This document shows positions 1 through 8,005 of a DNA stretch of 64,000 bases, piece after piece. Both the position numbers and the translations under genes were made by a program. Positions within the stretch are counted from its first letter, which is position 1, and every line of letters begins with the position of its first letter. A model generated the notes under the pieces. It did no database searches, had not been told where the DNA came from, and saw only the letters and a program-made list of their open reading frames with translations. Source of the DNA: JANWHQ01 sp963775275 (GTDB lineage: Bacteria > Pseudomonadota > Alphaproteobacteria > Caulobacterales > Caulobacteraceae); contig CAVZII010000005.1 of the NCBI GenBank assembly GCA_963775275.1, positions 868,001 through 932,000 on the forward strand. The letters run 5' to 3'.

Positions 1-1020
1 CAGTTCCGCACCTTCCCGCTGCCGACCTATTCGGAGATCAAGCTGGCGGTGGGCTGCTACCAGCCGATCCAGGAGCGGCTGAAGGCGTTCGAGCCGGAGG
101 CCATCCACATCGCCACCGAGGGCCCGATCGGCCTGACGGTGCGCAAGCTGTGCCTGGAGTGGAAGCTGCCCTTCACCACCAGCTACCACACGCGCTTTCC
201 CGAATACGTCTCGGCGCGCCTGCCGGTGCCGGTAGGCGCCGGCTACGCCTACATGAAGTGGTTCCACCGCCCCTCGGGGCGGGTGATGGTGGCCACCAAG
301 AGCATGTGGCGCGAGCTCGAGCTGCACGGCTTCCACAACCTCGCGATCTGGAGCAAGGGCGTGGACACCGAGCTGTTCCGCCCCGGGATGACCTCCCCCC
401 TCTACGCGGGCCTGCCGCGCCCGATCTGGCTGAACGTCGGCCGCGTGGCGGTGGAGAAGAACATCGAGACCTTCCTGAAGCTCGACCTGCCCGGCACCAA
501 GGTGGTGGGCGGCGAGGGCCCGCAGATGGAGGAGCTGAAGGCGCGCTATCCGAAGACGGTGTTCCTGGGCTACCGGTTCGGCGAGGAGCTGGCGGCCTGC
601 TTCTCGGACGCGGACGTCTTCGTCTTCCCCTCCCTGACCGACACCTTCGGCCTGGTGATGCTGGAGGCCATGGCGTCGGGCACGCCGGTGGCCGCCTTCG
701 CCGCGCCGGGACCGGTCGACGTGATCCCGGGCTCGGGCGCGGGCGCGCTGGCGCAGATCGGCGGGGACCTGAAGGCGGCGTGCCTGGAGGCGCTGACGAT
801 CGACCGCCAGGCGACCCGGGCCTTCGCCGAGCAGTTCTCGTGGCGGGCCTGTGCGGAGGAGTTCATCCGCAACCTGACGCCCCTGCCCCAGCCGGAGAAG
901 CGGCGGATCTGGAAGCGGCTGAAGCGGCTGGCGCGGTTGAGATCGCGCCCGCCGGACCTGCTCAAGGCGAGCCGGACGGCGCTGAAGGGGATGGCGGACC
1001 TAACAGCCATCGGAAAGTGA
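1..1020 (+). CDS. GT4-type glycosyltransferase, 5' end outside window
   Basis: The reading frame is open from the first base of the window, so the N-terminus is missing and about 339 codons are present. The C-terminal Rossmann half of a GT-B fold is clear: a nucleotide-sugar-binding stretch (LNVGRVAVEKNIETFLKLD) and the family's ExxG-like loop, here TDTFGLVMLEAMASGTPVA. This resembles GDP-mannose-dependent alpha-mannosyltransferases and SqdX-like lipid glycosyltransferases (GT4). It probably transfers a sugar to a lipid or polysaccharide acceptor at the cytoplasmic face of the membrane. Sugar and acceptor cannot be read from the sequence. Its last 59 bases overlap the convergent aquaporin gene. 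Confidence 0.85.
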   Translation, partial: QFRTFPLPTYSEIKLAVGCYQPIQERLKAFEPEAIHIATEGPIGLTVRKLCLEWKLPFTTSYHTRFPEYVSARLPVPVGAGYAYMKWFHRPSGRVMVATKSMWRELELHGFHNLAIWSKGVDTELFRPGMTSPLYAGLPRPIWLNVGRVAVEKNIETFLKLDLPGTKVVGGEGPQMEELKARYPKTVFLGYRFGEELAACFSDADVFVFPSLTDTFGLVMLEAMASGTPVAAFAAPGPVDVIPGSGAGALAQIGGDLKAACLEALTIDRQATRAFAEQFSWRACAEEFIRNLTPLPQPEKRRIWKRLKRLARLRSRPPDLLKASRTALKGMADLTAIGK

Positions 1021-1750
1021 GCACCGCCGACGCCGCGCCGAGGAGCTGGGCGCCGATGAAGGCCGGCGCGGAGCGGGGCGCGATGCCGGCGAAGCTGTCC
1101 GTGAGGCTGCGCGCAATGGTCACCGCCGGGTTGGCGAAGGACGTGGAGGCGGTGAACCAGTAGGCCGAGGTGATGTAGAGGCCGACCGCCATGGGCGTGA
1201 AGGCCGGCCGGAACCGGTCGCAACCCAGGATCACGGCCAGGAGGCCGAAGGTGGCGACGAGCTCGGAGAACGCCTGGGCGGGCCCGTCGCGAAGCCTGGA
1301 GGAGACCTCCAGCACCGGGGCCGCGAACATCAGGTGCGCCGCGAAGACGCCGAGGATCGCGCCCGTGACCTGGACGGCGATGTAGGCTGCGGCGTGCGCC
1401 GGCCGCCCCTGGCCCTTCAGCACGAAGGCGAGGGTGACGGCGGGGTTGAAGTGGGCGCCGGAGATCGGGCCGAAGACCACGATCAGCACGGTGAGGCCCG
1501 CGCCGGTGGCGATGGTGTTGGCCAGGAGCGCCAGGCCGTCCGAGCCGCCGGACAGGCGCTGGCCCATGATCCCGGAGCCGACGACGATGGCGAGCAGGAA
1601 GGCCGTCCCGAGGGCTTCGGCGGCGAGCCGGCGCAGGAGATCGAACCGCTCGGGCTCAGGGCCAGGCGAGGGCTGGGCCCCCGCATCGCTCGGCGCCGCG
1701 GACCGGGCGGGCGCCTCGGCCCGAAGCGACTGGCGCTCAAGCGCGGTCAT
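962..1750 (-). CDS. MIP-family aquaglyceroporin of the arsenic operon (AqpS-like)
   Basis: A 262-aa six-helix membrane channel. Two half-helix motifs are visible: HFNPAVTLAF in the first half and FANPAVTIARSLTD in the second. The second, with ARS a few residues after NPA, resembles arsenic-linked bacterial MIPs. The first ~40 residues are a hydrophilic Pro/Ala-rich leader. Its start overlaps the stop of the arsenate-reductase gene by 4 bases, so it is translationally coupled and last in arsR-arsC-aqp. In Sinorhizobium AqpS takes the place of ArsB and lets arsenite made by ArsC flow out down its gradient; the same role is inferred here because no arsB/acr3 is visible. The 3' end overlaps the convergent glycosyltransferase gene. 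Confidence 0.88.
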   Translation of the reverse strand: MTALERQSLRAEAPARSAAPSDAGAQPSPGPEPERFDLLRRLAAEALGTAFLLAIVVGSGIMGQRLSGGSDGLALLANTIATGAGLTVLIVVFGPISGAHFNPAVTLAFVLKGQGRPAHAAAYIAVQVTGAILGVFAAHLMFAAPVLEVSSRLRDGPAQAFSELVATFGLLAVILGCDRFRPAFTPMAVGLYITSAYWFTASTSFANPAVTIARSLTDSFAGIAPRSAPAFIGAQLLGAASAVLTFRWLLGPPSPSAPSGSP

Positions 1751-2274
1751 GCCGGCTCGGACTCGTCCTTGACGTGGCCGATGTCCTCGAGCCGGCGCTG
1801 CAGCGACAGCCGGTCGAGCCCGGTGATGGGCAGGCTGGCGAACAGGCCGATGCGGTTGTGAAGCTGGCGGTAGGCGTCCGCGAAGGCGACGGCGATCTCG
1901 GCTACGGAGCCCGTGGCCGCCGCGGGATCGGGAACGCCCCAGTGGGCGGTCATCGGCTGGCCGGGCCAGACCGGGCAGACCTCCTGGGCGGCGTTGTCAC
2001 AGACGGTGAAGACGAAATCCATCTTCGGCGCGTCGGGCCCCGAGACCTCCTCCCAGGACTTGGAGCGGAAGCCGGAGGTGTCGTAGCCGAGCTTGTTCAG
2101 GAGCGCGATGGCGTGGGGATTGACCTCGCCCTTGGGCATGGAGCCCGCGGAGAAGGCCCGGAAGCGGCCGGCGCCGACCCGGCTCAGGATGGCCTCGGCC
2201 AGGATCGAGCGCGCCGAGTTGCCGGTGCACAGGAACAGGACGTTGTAGGCCCTGGGCGAGGCTTCGGCGCTCAT
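1747..2274 (-). CDS. arsC: Arsenate reductase, low-molecular-weight phosphatase family
   Basis: A 175-aa LMW protein-tyrosine-phosphatase fold. The P-loop CTGNSAR (C16-X5-R22) directly follows strand 1 (NVLFLC), and a WGVPDP segment supplies the general-acid Asp. The family comprises thiol-dependent arsenate reductases and true tyrosine phosphatases. The position between arsR and an aquaporin, with 4-base overlaps on both sides, argues for reduction of arsenate to arsenite in the cytoplasm. Extra cysteines (VCDNAAQEVC) could act as resolving thiols, as in ArsC of the thioredoxin-coupled class. Reductant type is not certain. Confidence 0.9.
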   Translation of the reverse strand: MSAEASPRAYNVLFLCTGNSARSILAEAILSRVGAGRFRAFSAGSMPKGEVNPHAIALLNKLGYDTSGFRSKSWEEVSGPDAPKMDFVFTVCDNAAQEVCPVWPGQPMTAHWGVPDPAAATGSVAEIAVAFADAYRQLHNRIGLFASLPITGLDRLSLQRRLEDIGHVKDESEPA

Positions 2275-2645
2275 GCAGTCCTCTTCTCCATCGCGGGGGG
2301 CGCCTCGGCGCAGCAGGCGGCGCGGGCGACGATCTCGGCGAGCGGCGCGCAGATGGCCGAGGCGCCCGAGCAGCAGTCCTCGATCAGATAGGCCAGGAGC
2401 TGGCGCATCGGGCCATAGGCCGCCGCATAGATGATCCGGCGCCCGTCGCGCCGGGACTCGATCAGGCCGGCCGCGCTCAGGATGTTGAGGCTGGCCGACA
2501 GGGTGTTGGGCAGGGTCCCGGTGGCGCGGGCGATCTCGCCGGCCGCGAGGCCGGGCCCGCCGGCGCGGACCAGCAGGCGGAAGACCTCGAGCCGCCCCGG
2601 GTGCGCCAGGGCCGAAAGGGCGGCGACGGCGTCTATCATTTCCAT
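2271..2645 (-). CDS. arsR: ArsR-family arsenic-responsive repressor
   Basis: About 124 aa from the ATG of MEMIDAVAALSALAHP; an earlier in-frame start would add 20 atypical residues. It has the ArsR/SmtB winged helix (residues ~10-75, recognition helix around LPNTLSASLNILSAAGLI). The C-terminal helix carries a Cys cluster: CC at 91-92, C99 and CC at 111-112. Instead of the E. coli ELCVCDLC site in the DNA-binding helix, this is a C-terminal thiolate site reminiscent of Acidithiobacillus-type ArsR, so As(III) sensing is inferred. First gene of the operon and presumably autoregulated. The DNA just upstream is AT-rich (around ATATTTCTCGAATAGAC) and is the likely promoter/operator. Confidence 0.88.
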   Translation of the reverse strand: MEMIDAVAALSALAHPGRLEVFRLLVRAGGPGLAAGEIARATGTLPNTLSASLNILSAAGLIESRRDGRRIIYAAAYGPMRQLLAYLIEDCCSGASAICAPLAEIVARAACCAEAPPAMEKRTA

Positions 2646-2694
2646 ATTTCTCGAATAGACGAAGTTTATAAGCGAGGCAAGACTGAGCGCCTTG

Positions 2695-2843
2695 TCTTCT
2701 CCCATGGGGAGAAGAAGGGCCCCGCCCTCCGAAGCCTTAGGCGAAGGAGGGTGGGAAGATGGGGGGGTAGGGACCCCAGGTTCGGTAACCCCTCACCTCC
2801 CCGTTGCTGTGCAACGGGTCCCCTCCTCTCCCTATGGGAGAGG
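2695..2843. repeat. Composite three-hairpin intergenic element
   Basis: Between phnE and arsR lie three perfect hairpins: TCTTCTCCC/GGGAGAAGA with loop ATG (2695-2715), CCCGTTGC/GCAACGGG with loop TGT (2800-2818) and CCTCTCCC/GGGAGAGG with loop TAT (2825-2843). The outer two are variants of the same CTCCC-ATG/TAT-GGGAG theme, so the whole unit looks like a dispersed intergenic repeat rather than unique sequence. The hairpin nearest phnE starts 4 bases past its stop codon and probably ends the phn transcript. No coding capacity is credible. Confidence 0.6.
2825..2843 (-). terminator. Candidate terminator hairpin after phnE
   Basis: Perfect 8-bp stem CCTCTCCC/GGGAGAGG with a 3-base loop directly downstream of the phnE stop on the minus strand. 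A weak T tract is all that follows, so Rho-independent activity is only plausible. It would shield the downstream ars operon from read-through. Confidence 0.45.
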
Positions 2844-2847
2844 AATT

Positions 2848-3651
2848 CTAGATCAGCTGCTTGCGCATGGCCTGGGAGAGCAGGTCGATCAGGGAGACGG
2901 CGACGACCACCACGATCATCACCGCGGCGGTGGCCGAGTAGTCGAAGCTGTTGATGGAATCGAACAGCACCTGGCCGATGCCGCCGGCGCCGATCAGGCT
3001 CAGCACCGTCGCCGAGCGGGTGTTGGATTCGAAGCGGTAGAGGGCATAGGAGGTCCACAGCGGCGCCACCTGGGGCACCACGCCCCAGACCACCACCTCG
3101 ACCCTGCCGGCGCCGGTCGCGCGCACGCCTTCCACGGGCCTGGGGTCGATCGCCTCGACCGCCTCGGAGAAGAGCTTGCCCAGCACCCCGCCGGTGTTGA
3201 TGGCCAGCGCCATGACGCCGGCGAAGGGGCCAAGGCCCACCACGACCACGAAGACGGCGCCGATCACCAGCTCGTTCATCGCCCGCATCAGGTCCATGAC
3301 CCGGCGCACGGGCTGGACCACCCAGACCGGGGCGATGTTGCGCGCGCCGAGCAGGCCCAGCGGGACGGCCAGCAGGATGGCGAAGAAGGTGCCCCAGAGC
3401 GCCATCTCCACCGTCAGCCACATCTGCTGGAGGAAGAGACGCCAGTCGGAGAAGTCCGGCCGGGCGAAGCCGGCCAGGAATTCCACCATGTTGTGGGCGT
3501 TGGTGAAGAGCTTGCCGAACTTGCCGATCTCGGCGACGTGGCCGCCGGCGACCAGGAGCGCCGCCATGCCGCCCCAGATCACCAGGTCGAGCAGGCGCTC
3601 GCGCAGGCTGCGCGTCGGCGGCGGGGGGACCGGGGCGGCGGCCTCAGCCAC
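2848..3651 (-). CDS. phnE: Phosphonate/phosphate ABC transporter permease PhnE
   Basis: A 267-aa inner-membrane permease with about six hydrophobic segments and the binding-protein-dependent transport (BPD) loop. The family pattern LVIGAVFVVVVGLGPFAGVMALAINTGGVLGKLFSEAVE, with the coupling EAA-like stretch VEGVRATGAGRVEVVVWGVVP, is typical of PhnE. It forms the channel for the PhnC ATPase and PhnD binding protein. Encoded last in phnC-phnD-phnE, about 50 bases after phnD. There is only one permease gene and no C-P lyase genes in view, so the substrate may be phosphate, phosphite or a phosphonate. Confidence 0.92.
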   Translation of the reverse strand: MAEAAAPVPPPPTRSLRERLLDLVIWGGMAALLVAGGHVAEIGKFGKLFTNAHNMVEFLAGFARPDFSDWRLFLQQMWLTVEMALWGTFFAILLAVPLGLLGARNIAPVWVVQPVRRVMDLMRAMNELVIGAVFVVVVGLGPFAGVMALAINTGGVLGKLFSEAVEAIDPRPVEGVRATGAGRVEVVVWGVVPQVAPLWTSYALYRFESNTRSATVLSLIGAGGIGQVLFDSINSFDYSATAAVMIVVVVAVSLIDLLSQAMRKQLI

Positions 3652-3702
3652 AGAAGGGGGCTCGCGCGACGAAGAGCGGGCCGGCCGAGCGGCGGACCGC
3701 GC

Positions 3703-4732
3703 TCAAGGCGCGCCGCCTCCGGCGAGGTCGGAGGGCAGCTTCTCGACGGTCCCGCGCGCCTCGGCGGCGGCGCGCTCGATCTTGAGCTGATCGACAGCGG
3801 ACTGGGCGGCCTTGATCTTGGCCGCATCGCCCGAACTCCCTGGCGAGCTCGAGGTTCTGGGCCGCCTCCATCTCGCGCACGGGCAGCAGGTGATCGTCGT
3901 CAGCCGCCTTGAACGGGCCCATGCTGAGCTTGGCGAGGACCGCGCGCTGGCGCTCGGCCTCGGGGCCCGTCCCCGTCCCATAGGTCATGAAGAAGGTGCG
4001 GATCCTGGCCTTGAGCGCGGGGTCCAGGTCCTTGCGCCAGATGATCGGGTCCTCGGGCAGGCGCGGCGAGGTCCAGATGATCCTCACCTTGCCCCGGAGC
4101 GCGGGGTTGCGCTCGGCGTTCATCTTGAGGCCGGTGGTGTTGTTGGTGGCGACGTCGAGCACGCCGTTGGCGACCGCGGCGAAGTTGGCCTGGTGGTTGG
4201 CGGCGCGCACGGTCCTGAAGCAGTTCTGCGGACGGATGCCCCGGGGCGCGAAGAGGTAGGTCATGGGCGCCAGGGTGCCGGAGGTGGAGTTGGCGTCGCC
4301 GATGCCGAAGTTCAGCGCCTTGCCGCACTTCAACACCTTGTCCAGGGTGAGGCCGCTCTTGGCGTTGACGATCAGGACCGAGAAGTAGCCGTCCACCCCC
4401 GAGGGATCGGTGGTCCGGGCGAACACCTCCCCGCCGCCCCGGCGCACGGCGGCCAGCCCCGAGAAGTTGGAGAACCAGCCGAGCTGGGTCTGGTTGAAGC
4501 GCATGGCCTCGACCAGGGCGGTGTAGTTGGCCGCGTAGTAGGGCTTGATGTCGAGCCCGGTCTCCTGGCGCATGTCGGCGATGAAGGGCGCCCACAGATC
4601 CTGCAGGCCCTGGGCGCTCTCGGTCGACAGGATCGAGAAGTTGATGGTCTGGCCCTTGGGCTTGGGCTGGCAGGCGCCCAGGACCAGGGCGAGGGCGGCC
4701 AGGGCCATGAGGCCGCCGCGACGGGTCGTCAT
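3703..4732 (-). pseudogene. phnD: PhnD-type substrate-binding lipoprotein, frameshifted near 3' end
   Basis: Starts at the ATG that overlaps the phnC stop (ATGA). It has a lipoprotein signal peptide (lipobox LGAC at about residues 18-21) followed by a PhnD-like periplasmic binding domain (INFSILSTESAQGLQDLWAPF; NANSTSG-like GIGDANSTSG). After AREFG the frame breaks: a CCC at 3830-3832 (plus strand) has one base too many. Removing one base gives a sensible tail (DAAKIKAAQSAVDQLKIE...GGGAP) and a stop about 50 bases before phnE. As written, the protein reads through in the wrong frame into phnE. Either a sequencing error or a late inactivating indel; the gene otherwise looks intact at ~342 aa. 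Confidence 0.8.
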
Positions 4733-5520
4733 GGGAGGGCTCCTTCGGGCAGGACCTGCTGGATCTCGCGGCCGTAGATCTCGACGAGCTGGTCGCGGCC
4801 GAGGCCGGACGCGGGGCCGTCGTAGGCGATCCGGCCTTCCTTGATGGCCACGACGCGCGGGCAGTAGCGCAAGGCGTGCTCGACCTGGTGCAAGGTCACG
4901 ATGATGCTGATGCCGAGGCTCTGGTTGAGGTCCTTGAGCAGCTCCATCACCCGGCGGGCGGCCACCGGATCGAGCGAAGCGACCGGCTCGTCGGCGAACA
5001 CCACCTCGGCGCCCTGGACCACGGCTCTCGCGATCGCGGCGCGCTGCTGCTGGCCGCCGGACAGGGAATCGGCGCGCTGGGCCGCGCGCTCGGCCAGGCC
5101 CACGCGGACCAGGGCCGCCATCACCGCCTGCTTGTCGGCCCGGGGCCACAGGCCGAGCAGCCCCCGGATGGGACTGATGCGGCCAAGACAGCCCAGGGCG
5201 ACGTTGGTGAACAGATCGAGCCGGCCGACCAGGTTGAACTGCTGGAAGATGAAGCCGACGCGGGCGCGGATGCGGCGCACCTTGTCGCTGACCCTTCCGC
5301 CGGCCTGGACCGCCTCGCCGAACACCTCGACGCGCCCCTCGCCCGGATCGATCGGGGTGAAACCCACAGCCGCGCGCAGGAGCGTGGACTTGCCCGAGCC
5401 CGACGGCCCGATCAGGGCGGCCATCTCGCCCCGGCCCAGGGTGAGGCTGACGCCGTCAAGCGCCCGGCGCTCGCCGTAGGTCTTGCTCACGCGGGTGAGG
5501 GCGACGAGGGTCTCAGCCAT
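4729..5520 (-). CDS. phnC: Phosphonate/phosphate ABC transporter ATPase PhnC
   Basis: 263-aa ABC ATPase. Walker A is GPSGSGKST, the Q-loop lies in GFIFQQFNLV, the signature is LSGGQQQRAAIARA, Walker B is VVFADEPVASLDP and the switch His is in VTLHQVEHAL. The subfamily-typical insert about counterpart loci (TNVALGCLGRISPIRGLLGLWP) matches PhnC proteins. It powers import through PhnE. First gene of the operon, overlapping phnD by 4 bases. No Pho box could be recognised with confidence upstream. Confidence 0.93.
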   Translation of the reverse strand: MAETLVALTRVSKTYGERRALDGVSLTLGRGEMAALIGPSGSGKSTLLRAAVGFTPIDPGEGRVEVFGEAVQAGGRVSDKVRRIRARVGFIFQQFNLVGRLDLFTNVALGCLGRISPIRGLLGLWPRADKQAVMAALVRVGLAERAAQRADSLSGGQQQRAAIARAVVQGAEVVFADEPVASLDPVAARRVMELLKDLNQSLGISIIVTLHQVEHALRYCPRVVAIKEGRIAYDGPASGLGRDQLVEIYGREIQQVLPEGALP

Positions 5521-5655
5521 GTCGGCCCAGAGCCTTGGCCAAAGCGCACGACGGTTTCATGACGCCCTCAGATCTCCGTCCGAAGCTGTGCCGCCGGCCC
5601 GCGCCGCCCTGCGCATCCTGATGAGCCAGGGCTGCGGCAGGCGTCCAGAAGAATT

Positions 5656-5682
5656 AGCCACGAAAGACACGAAAGACACGAA
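5656..5682 (+). repeat. Left copy of 27-bp inverted repeat flanking the GxxExxY gene
   Basis: The 27 bases beginning AGCCACGAAAGACACGAA match, in inverted orientation, the segment at 6068-6094 with 25 of 27 positions identical. The unit itself is built of a 9-base period (CACGAAAGA). It lies just beyond the 3' end of the GxxExxY gene. Confidence 0.75.
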
Positions 5683-5695
5683 CGCGTCTGGGACG

Positions 5696-6106
5696 TTACA
5701 GCACGATCCTCTCGACGCGCGCCTTCGGCGCGCATCCGAAGTCGACCAGGTGGCCGAGTCTCAGGCCGGTGGCGCGAAGATAGTTGAGAACCTGGGCCCG
5801 GTGCTCGGGCGCGATCTCGCGGATGGCTTTGAGCTCCACGATGACGGCCTCGTAGCAGACGAAGTCGGGAGCGTAAGTCCGTCGCAGCGGCTCGCCCTTG
5901 TAGGTCAGGGCGAGAAGCGGGGACGCACGGAAGGGAATGGCCCGGGCCGCGAACTCGCGGGCGAGGCGCTCCTGGTAGACCGCCTCGAGGAACCCGGCGC
6001 CCATCTCGCGGTACACCTCAAAGACGGCGCCCTGAATCTGGAAGGACTCGTCCGCATAGAGCAGCCTTTCGTGTCTTTCGTGCTTTTCGTGGCTCTCATC
6101 CGGCAT
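5696..6106 (-). CDS. GxxExxY family protein (PD-(D/E)xK-like)
   Basis: 136 aa from MPDESHEKHERHERLL. The family hallmark is seen as GAGFLEAVYQERLAREF (G-x-x-E-x-x-Y). A nuclease-like core follows: RTYAPDFVCYEAVIVELKA, in which D and E-x-K match the PD-(D/E)XK pattern, then LNYLRATGLRLGHLVDFG. Family function is unknown; a nuclease or nucleic-acid role is suggested by fold only. The His/Glu-rich N-terminus is encoded by one arm of a flanking inverted repeat, so the true start could be further in, though no ATG follows closely. It is isolated between phnC and fadD, consistent with a mobile cassette. Confidence 0.85.
   Translation of the reverse strand: MPDESHEKHERHERLLYADESFQIQGAVFEVYREMGAGFLEAVYQERLAREFAARAIPFRASPLLALTYKGEPLRRTYAPDFVCYEAVIVELKAIREIAPEHRAQVLNYLRATGLRLGHLVDFGCAPKARVERIVL
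6068..6094 (-). repeat. Right copy of 27-bp inverted repeat, inside the GxxExxY 5' end
   Basis: Reverse complement of the 5656-5682 repeat with two adjacent mismatches (GA/AG). On the minus strand it encodes the SHEKHERHE stretch of the GxxExxY protein, so the repeat is part of the reading frame. Confidence 0.75.
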
Positions 6107-6143
6107 CGCGGCCTCCCGCGTGTCCCAGGTCAATCGCGGGCTT

Positions 6144-7933
6144 TCACAGCCGCAGCTCGCCGGAGAGGATCTTGTCGTAGGCGGGCTTGGTGAGCTTCAC
6201 ATAGCCCTTGTCGGGATGGCGGTAGTAGAGCGGGCCCCTGATCCGCTGCGGGTCGAAGCCGTCGGCCACCAGGTCGATCTTGCGGTACTTGAAGGTGCCG
6301 GTGGTCTCGATCGAGGGCTGGAGCCGCACGAACAGGGGCTGGGCGTAGGCCGGCAGCTCGGCGTCGAGCAGGTCCTTGAGGCCCGAGATGTCGAAGCCCT
6401 TGTCCACGACCAGCGAGGCCATGCCCGCGCGCCCGTCGAGCTTGCCCACCTGGACGCCGTAGACCGTGGCCTCGTGCACGCCGGGAGCGGCGGAGAGCCG
6501 CTCGGCCACCTCGGTGGTGGAGACGTTCTCGCCCTTCCAGCGGAAAGTGTCGCCGACCCGGTCGACGAAATAGAAGTAGCCGTCGCTGTCCTGGCGCATC
6601 AGGTCGCCGGTGGCGAAGAAGGCGTCGCCCGGCTTGAACACGTCGTGCAGCACCTTCTTCTGGGTGGCGGCGGCGTCGGCGTAGCCGGTGTAGCTGCGCC
6701 GCACGTCCTGGCCGATCTCGCCCACGCATTCGCCGATCTCGCCGGGCCTGGCCTCGATGCACAGGCCATTGGTCCCGCGCACCGCCTCTTCGGCGTCCAC
6801 GTCGAAGCGGACCAGCCGGACGTTGAAATACTTGCGCAGGTACCGGGGCGCGCGCCCGATGGCGCCCAGGCGGCCGTCGAAGTTGAACATCGACACATTG
6901 CCTTCGGTCGAGCCGTAGAACTCCAGGATCTCGGGGATGCGGAAACGGCCGCGCAGCTTGCGCCAGACGTCCGGGCGAAGGCCGTTGCCGAAGGCCATGC
7001 GGATGGAGTGGGTCCGGTCCTGGGGGACTCGGGCTGGTTCACCAGATAGCGGCAAAGCTCGCCGATGTAGACGAACATGGTCGCCGAGGTCGCGATCGCC
7101 TCCTCCCAGAAGGCGCTCGCCGAGAATCGCCGCAGCAGGACGAAGACCCCGCCGTTGAGCAGCGCCGCGCCGACGGCGCAGAGCCCGCCGGTGGCGTGAT
7201 AGAGCGGCAGGGCGCACAGGATCCGGTCGGTCGCCTTGGCGCCGGTCGCCGCGGCGAAGCCGCGCATGTAGAGCTGGACGCGCATGTGGGTGATGCGCGC
7301 GGCCTTGGGCAGGCCGGTGGTGCCCGAGGTGAAGATGTAGAGGGCCGTGTCGCGGGCGACGAGGCCCTCGCGCACCTGCTCGCGTTCGGGCCGGACGGCG
7401 CTGGATCCCTTGAGCGCGGTGACGAGGTTGCGCTGGTCGCCCTGGGCCTCGCCGAGGGTCCACAGGGTGATCTGCTTGTCGAGCGTGGCGCGCACGGCCT
7501 CGAGCGCGGGGGCGGTTTCCTCGTCGACGATGACGTGGCCGGCGTCGGCGAGCTTGATGCAGTGGGCCAGCGCGGGGCCGGCCAGGTGGTGGTTGATGAG
7601 GGCGGCGACGACGCCGATCTTGTTCAGCCCGTACCAGGCGGCCGTGGAGTCCGGGCGGTTGGGCAGGAGGATCGCCACCGCCTGGCCGCGCCGCAGGCCC
7701 CGCGCACGGCCCCAGTGGGCGTAGCGGTTGGCCAGGGCGTCGAACTCACCATAGGTGAGACTCTTGCCCTCGAACAGGATGGCCGGGCGGTCGCGCCACT
7801 TGTCGACCGCGTCCTCCAGGTCGTCGCAGGACAGCTGCGGCGAGTCGGCCGCCACCGAGCGCACGCGGTTCAAGGTGCGAATCAACGGAACCAGGAACCG
7901 CACTTCGCGCCTGATCCGGCCGGCCAGACTCAT
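6144..7933 (-). pseudogene. FATP-type very-long-chain acyl-CoA synthetase, one frameshift
   Basis: AMP-binding enzyme of the SLC27/FATP branch: ATP + fatty acid + CoA to acyl-CoA. N-terminal part: MSLAGRIRREVRFLVPL, P-loop IFTSGTTGLPKAARITH. C-terminal part in another frame: EFYGSTEGNVSMFN, FFATGDLMRQDSDGYFYFVDR, Lys in TGTFKYRK. The two halves meet at NQPESP|QDRTHSIRMAFGNG. A C run on the coding strand (plus-strand G5 at 7022-7026) is one base short; restoring it yields a continuous protein of ~596 aa, the usual length. Either an assembly indel or a recent null mutation. Probably used in fatty-acid uptake and activation at the membrane. Confidence 0.85.
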
Positions 7934-8005
7934 CAGGGCCTCCCGCAGGCAGCATGACCGGCGCGAGGATGCGGTCAAGGCGGCAAGCTGACCGCCCGCG
8001 GCGGC

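Noticed and set aside
2848..5520. phnCDE as part of a C-P lyase (phosphonate-degrading) operon
   Set aside because: None of phnF-phnP is present on either side; only the importer can be claimed.
6068..6106. His/Glu-rich N-terminus of the GxxExxY protein as a metal-binding motif
   Set aside because: It is the translation of one arm of an inverted DNA repeat, so the composition comes from the repeat; no evidence for metal binding.
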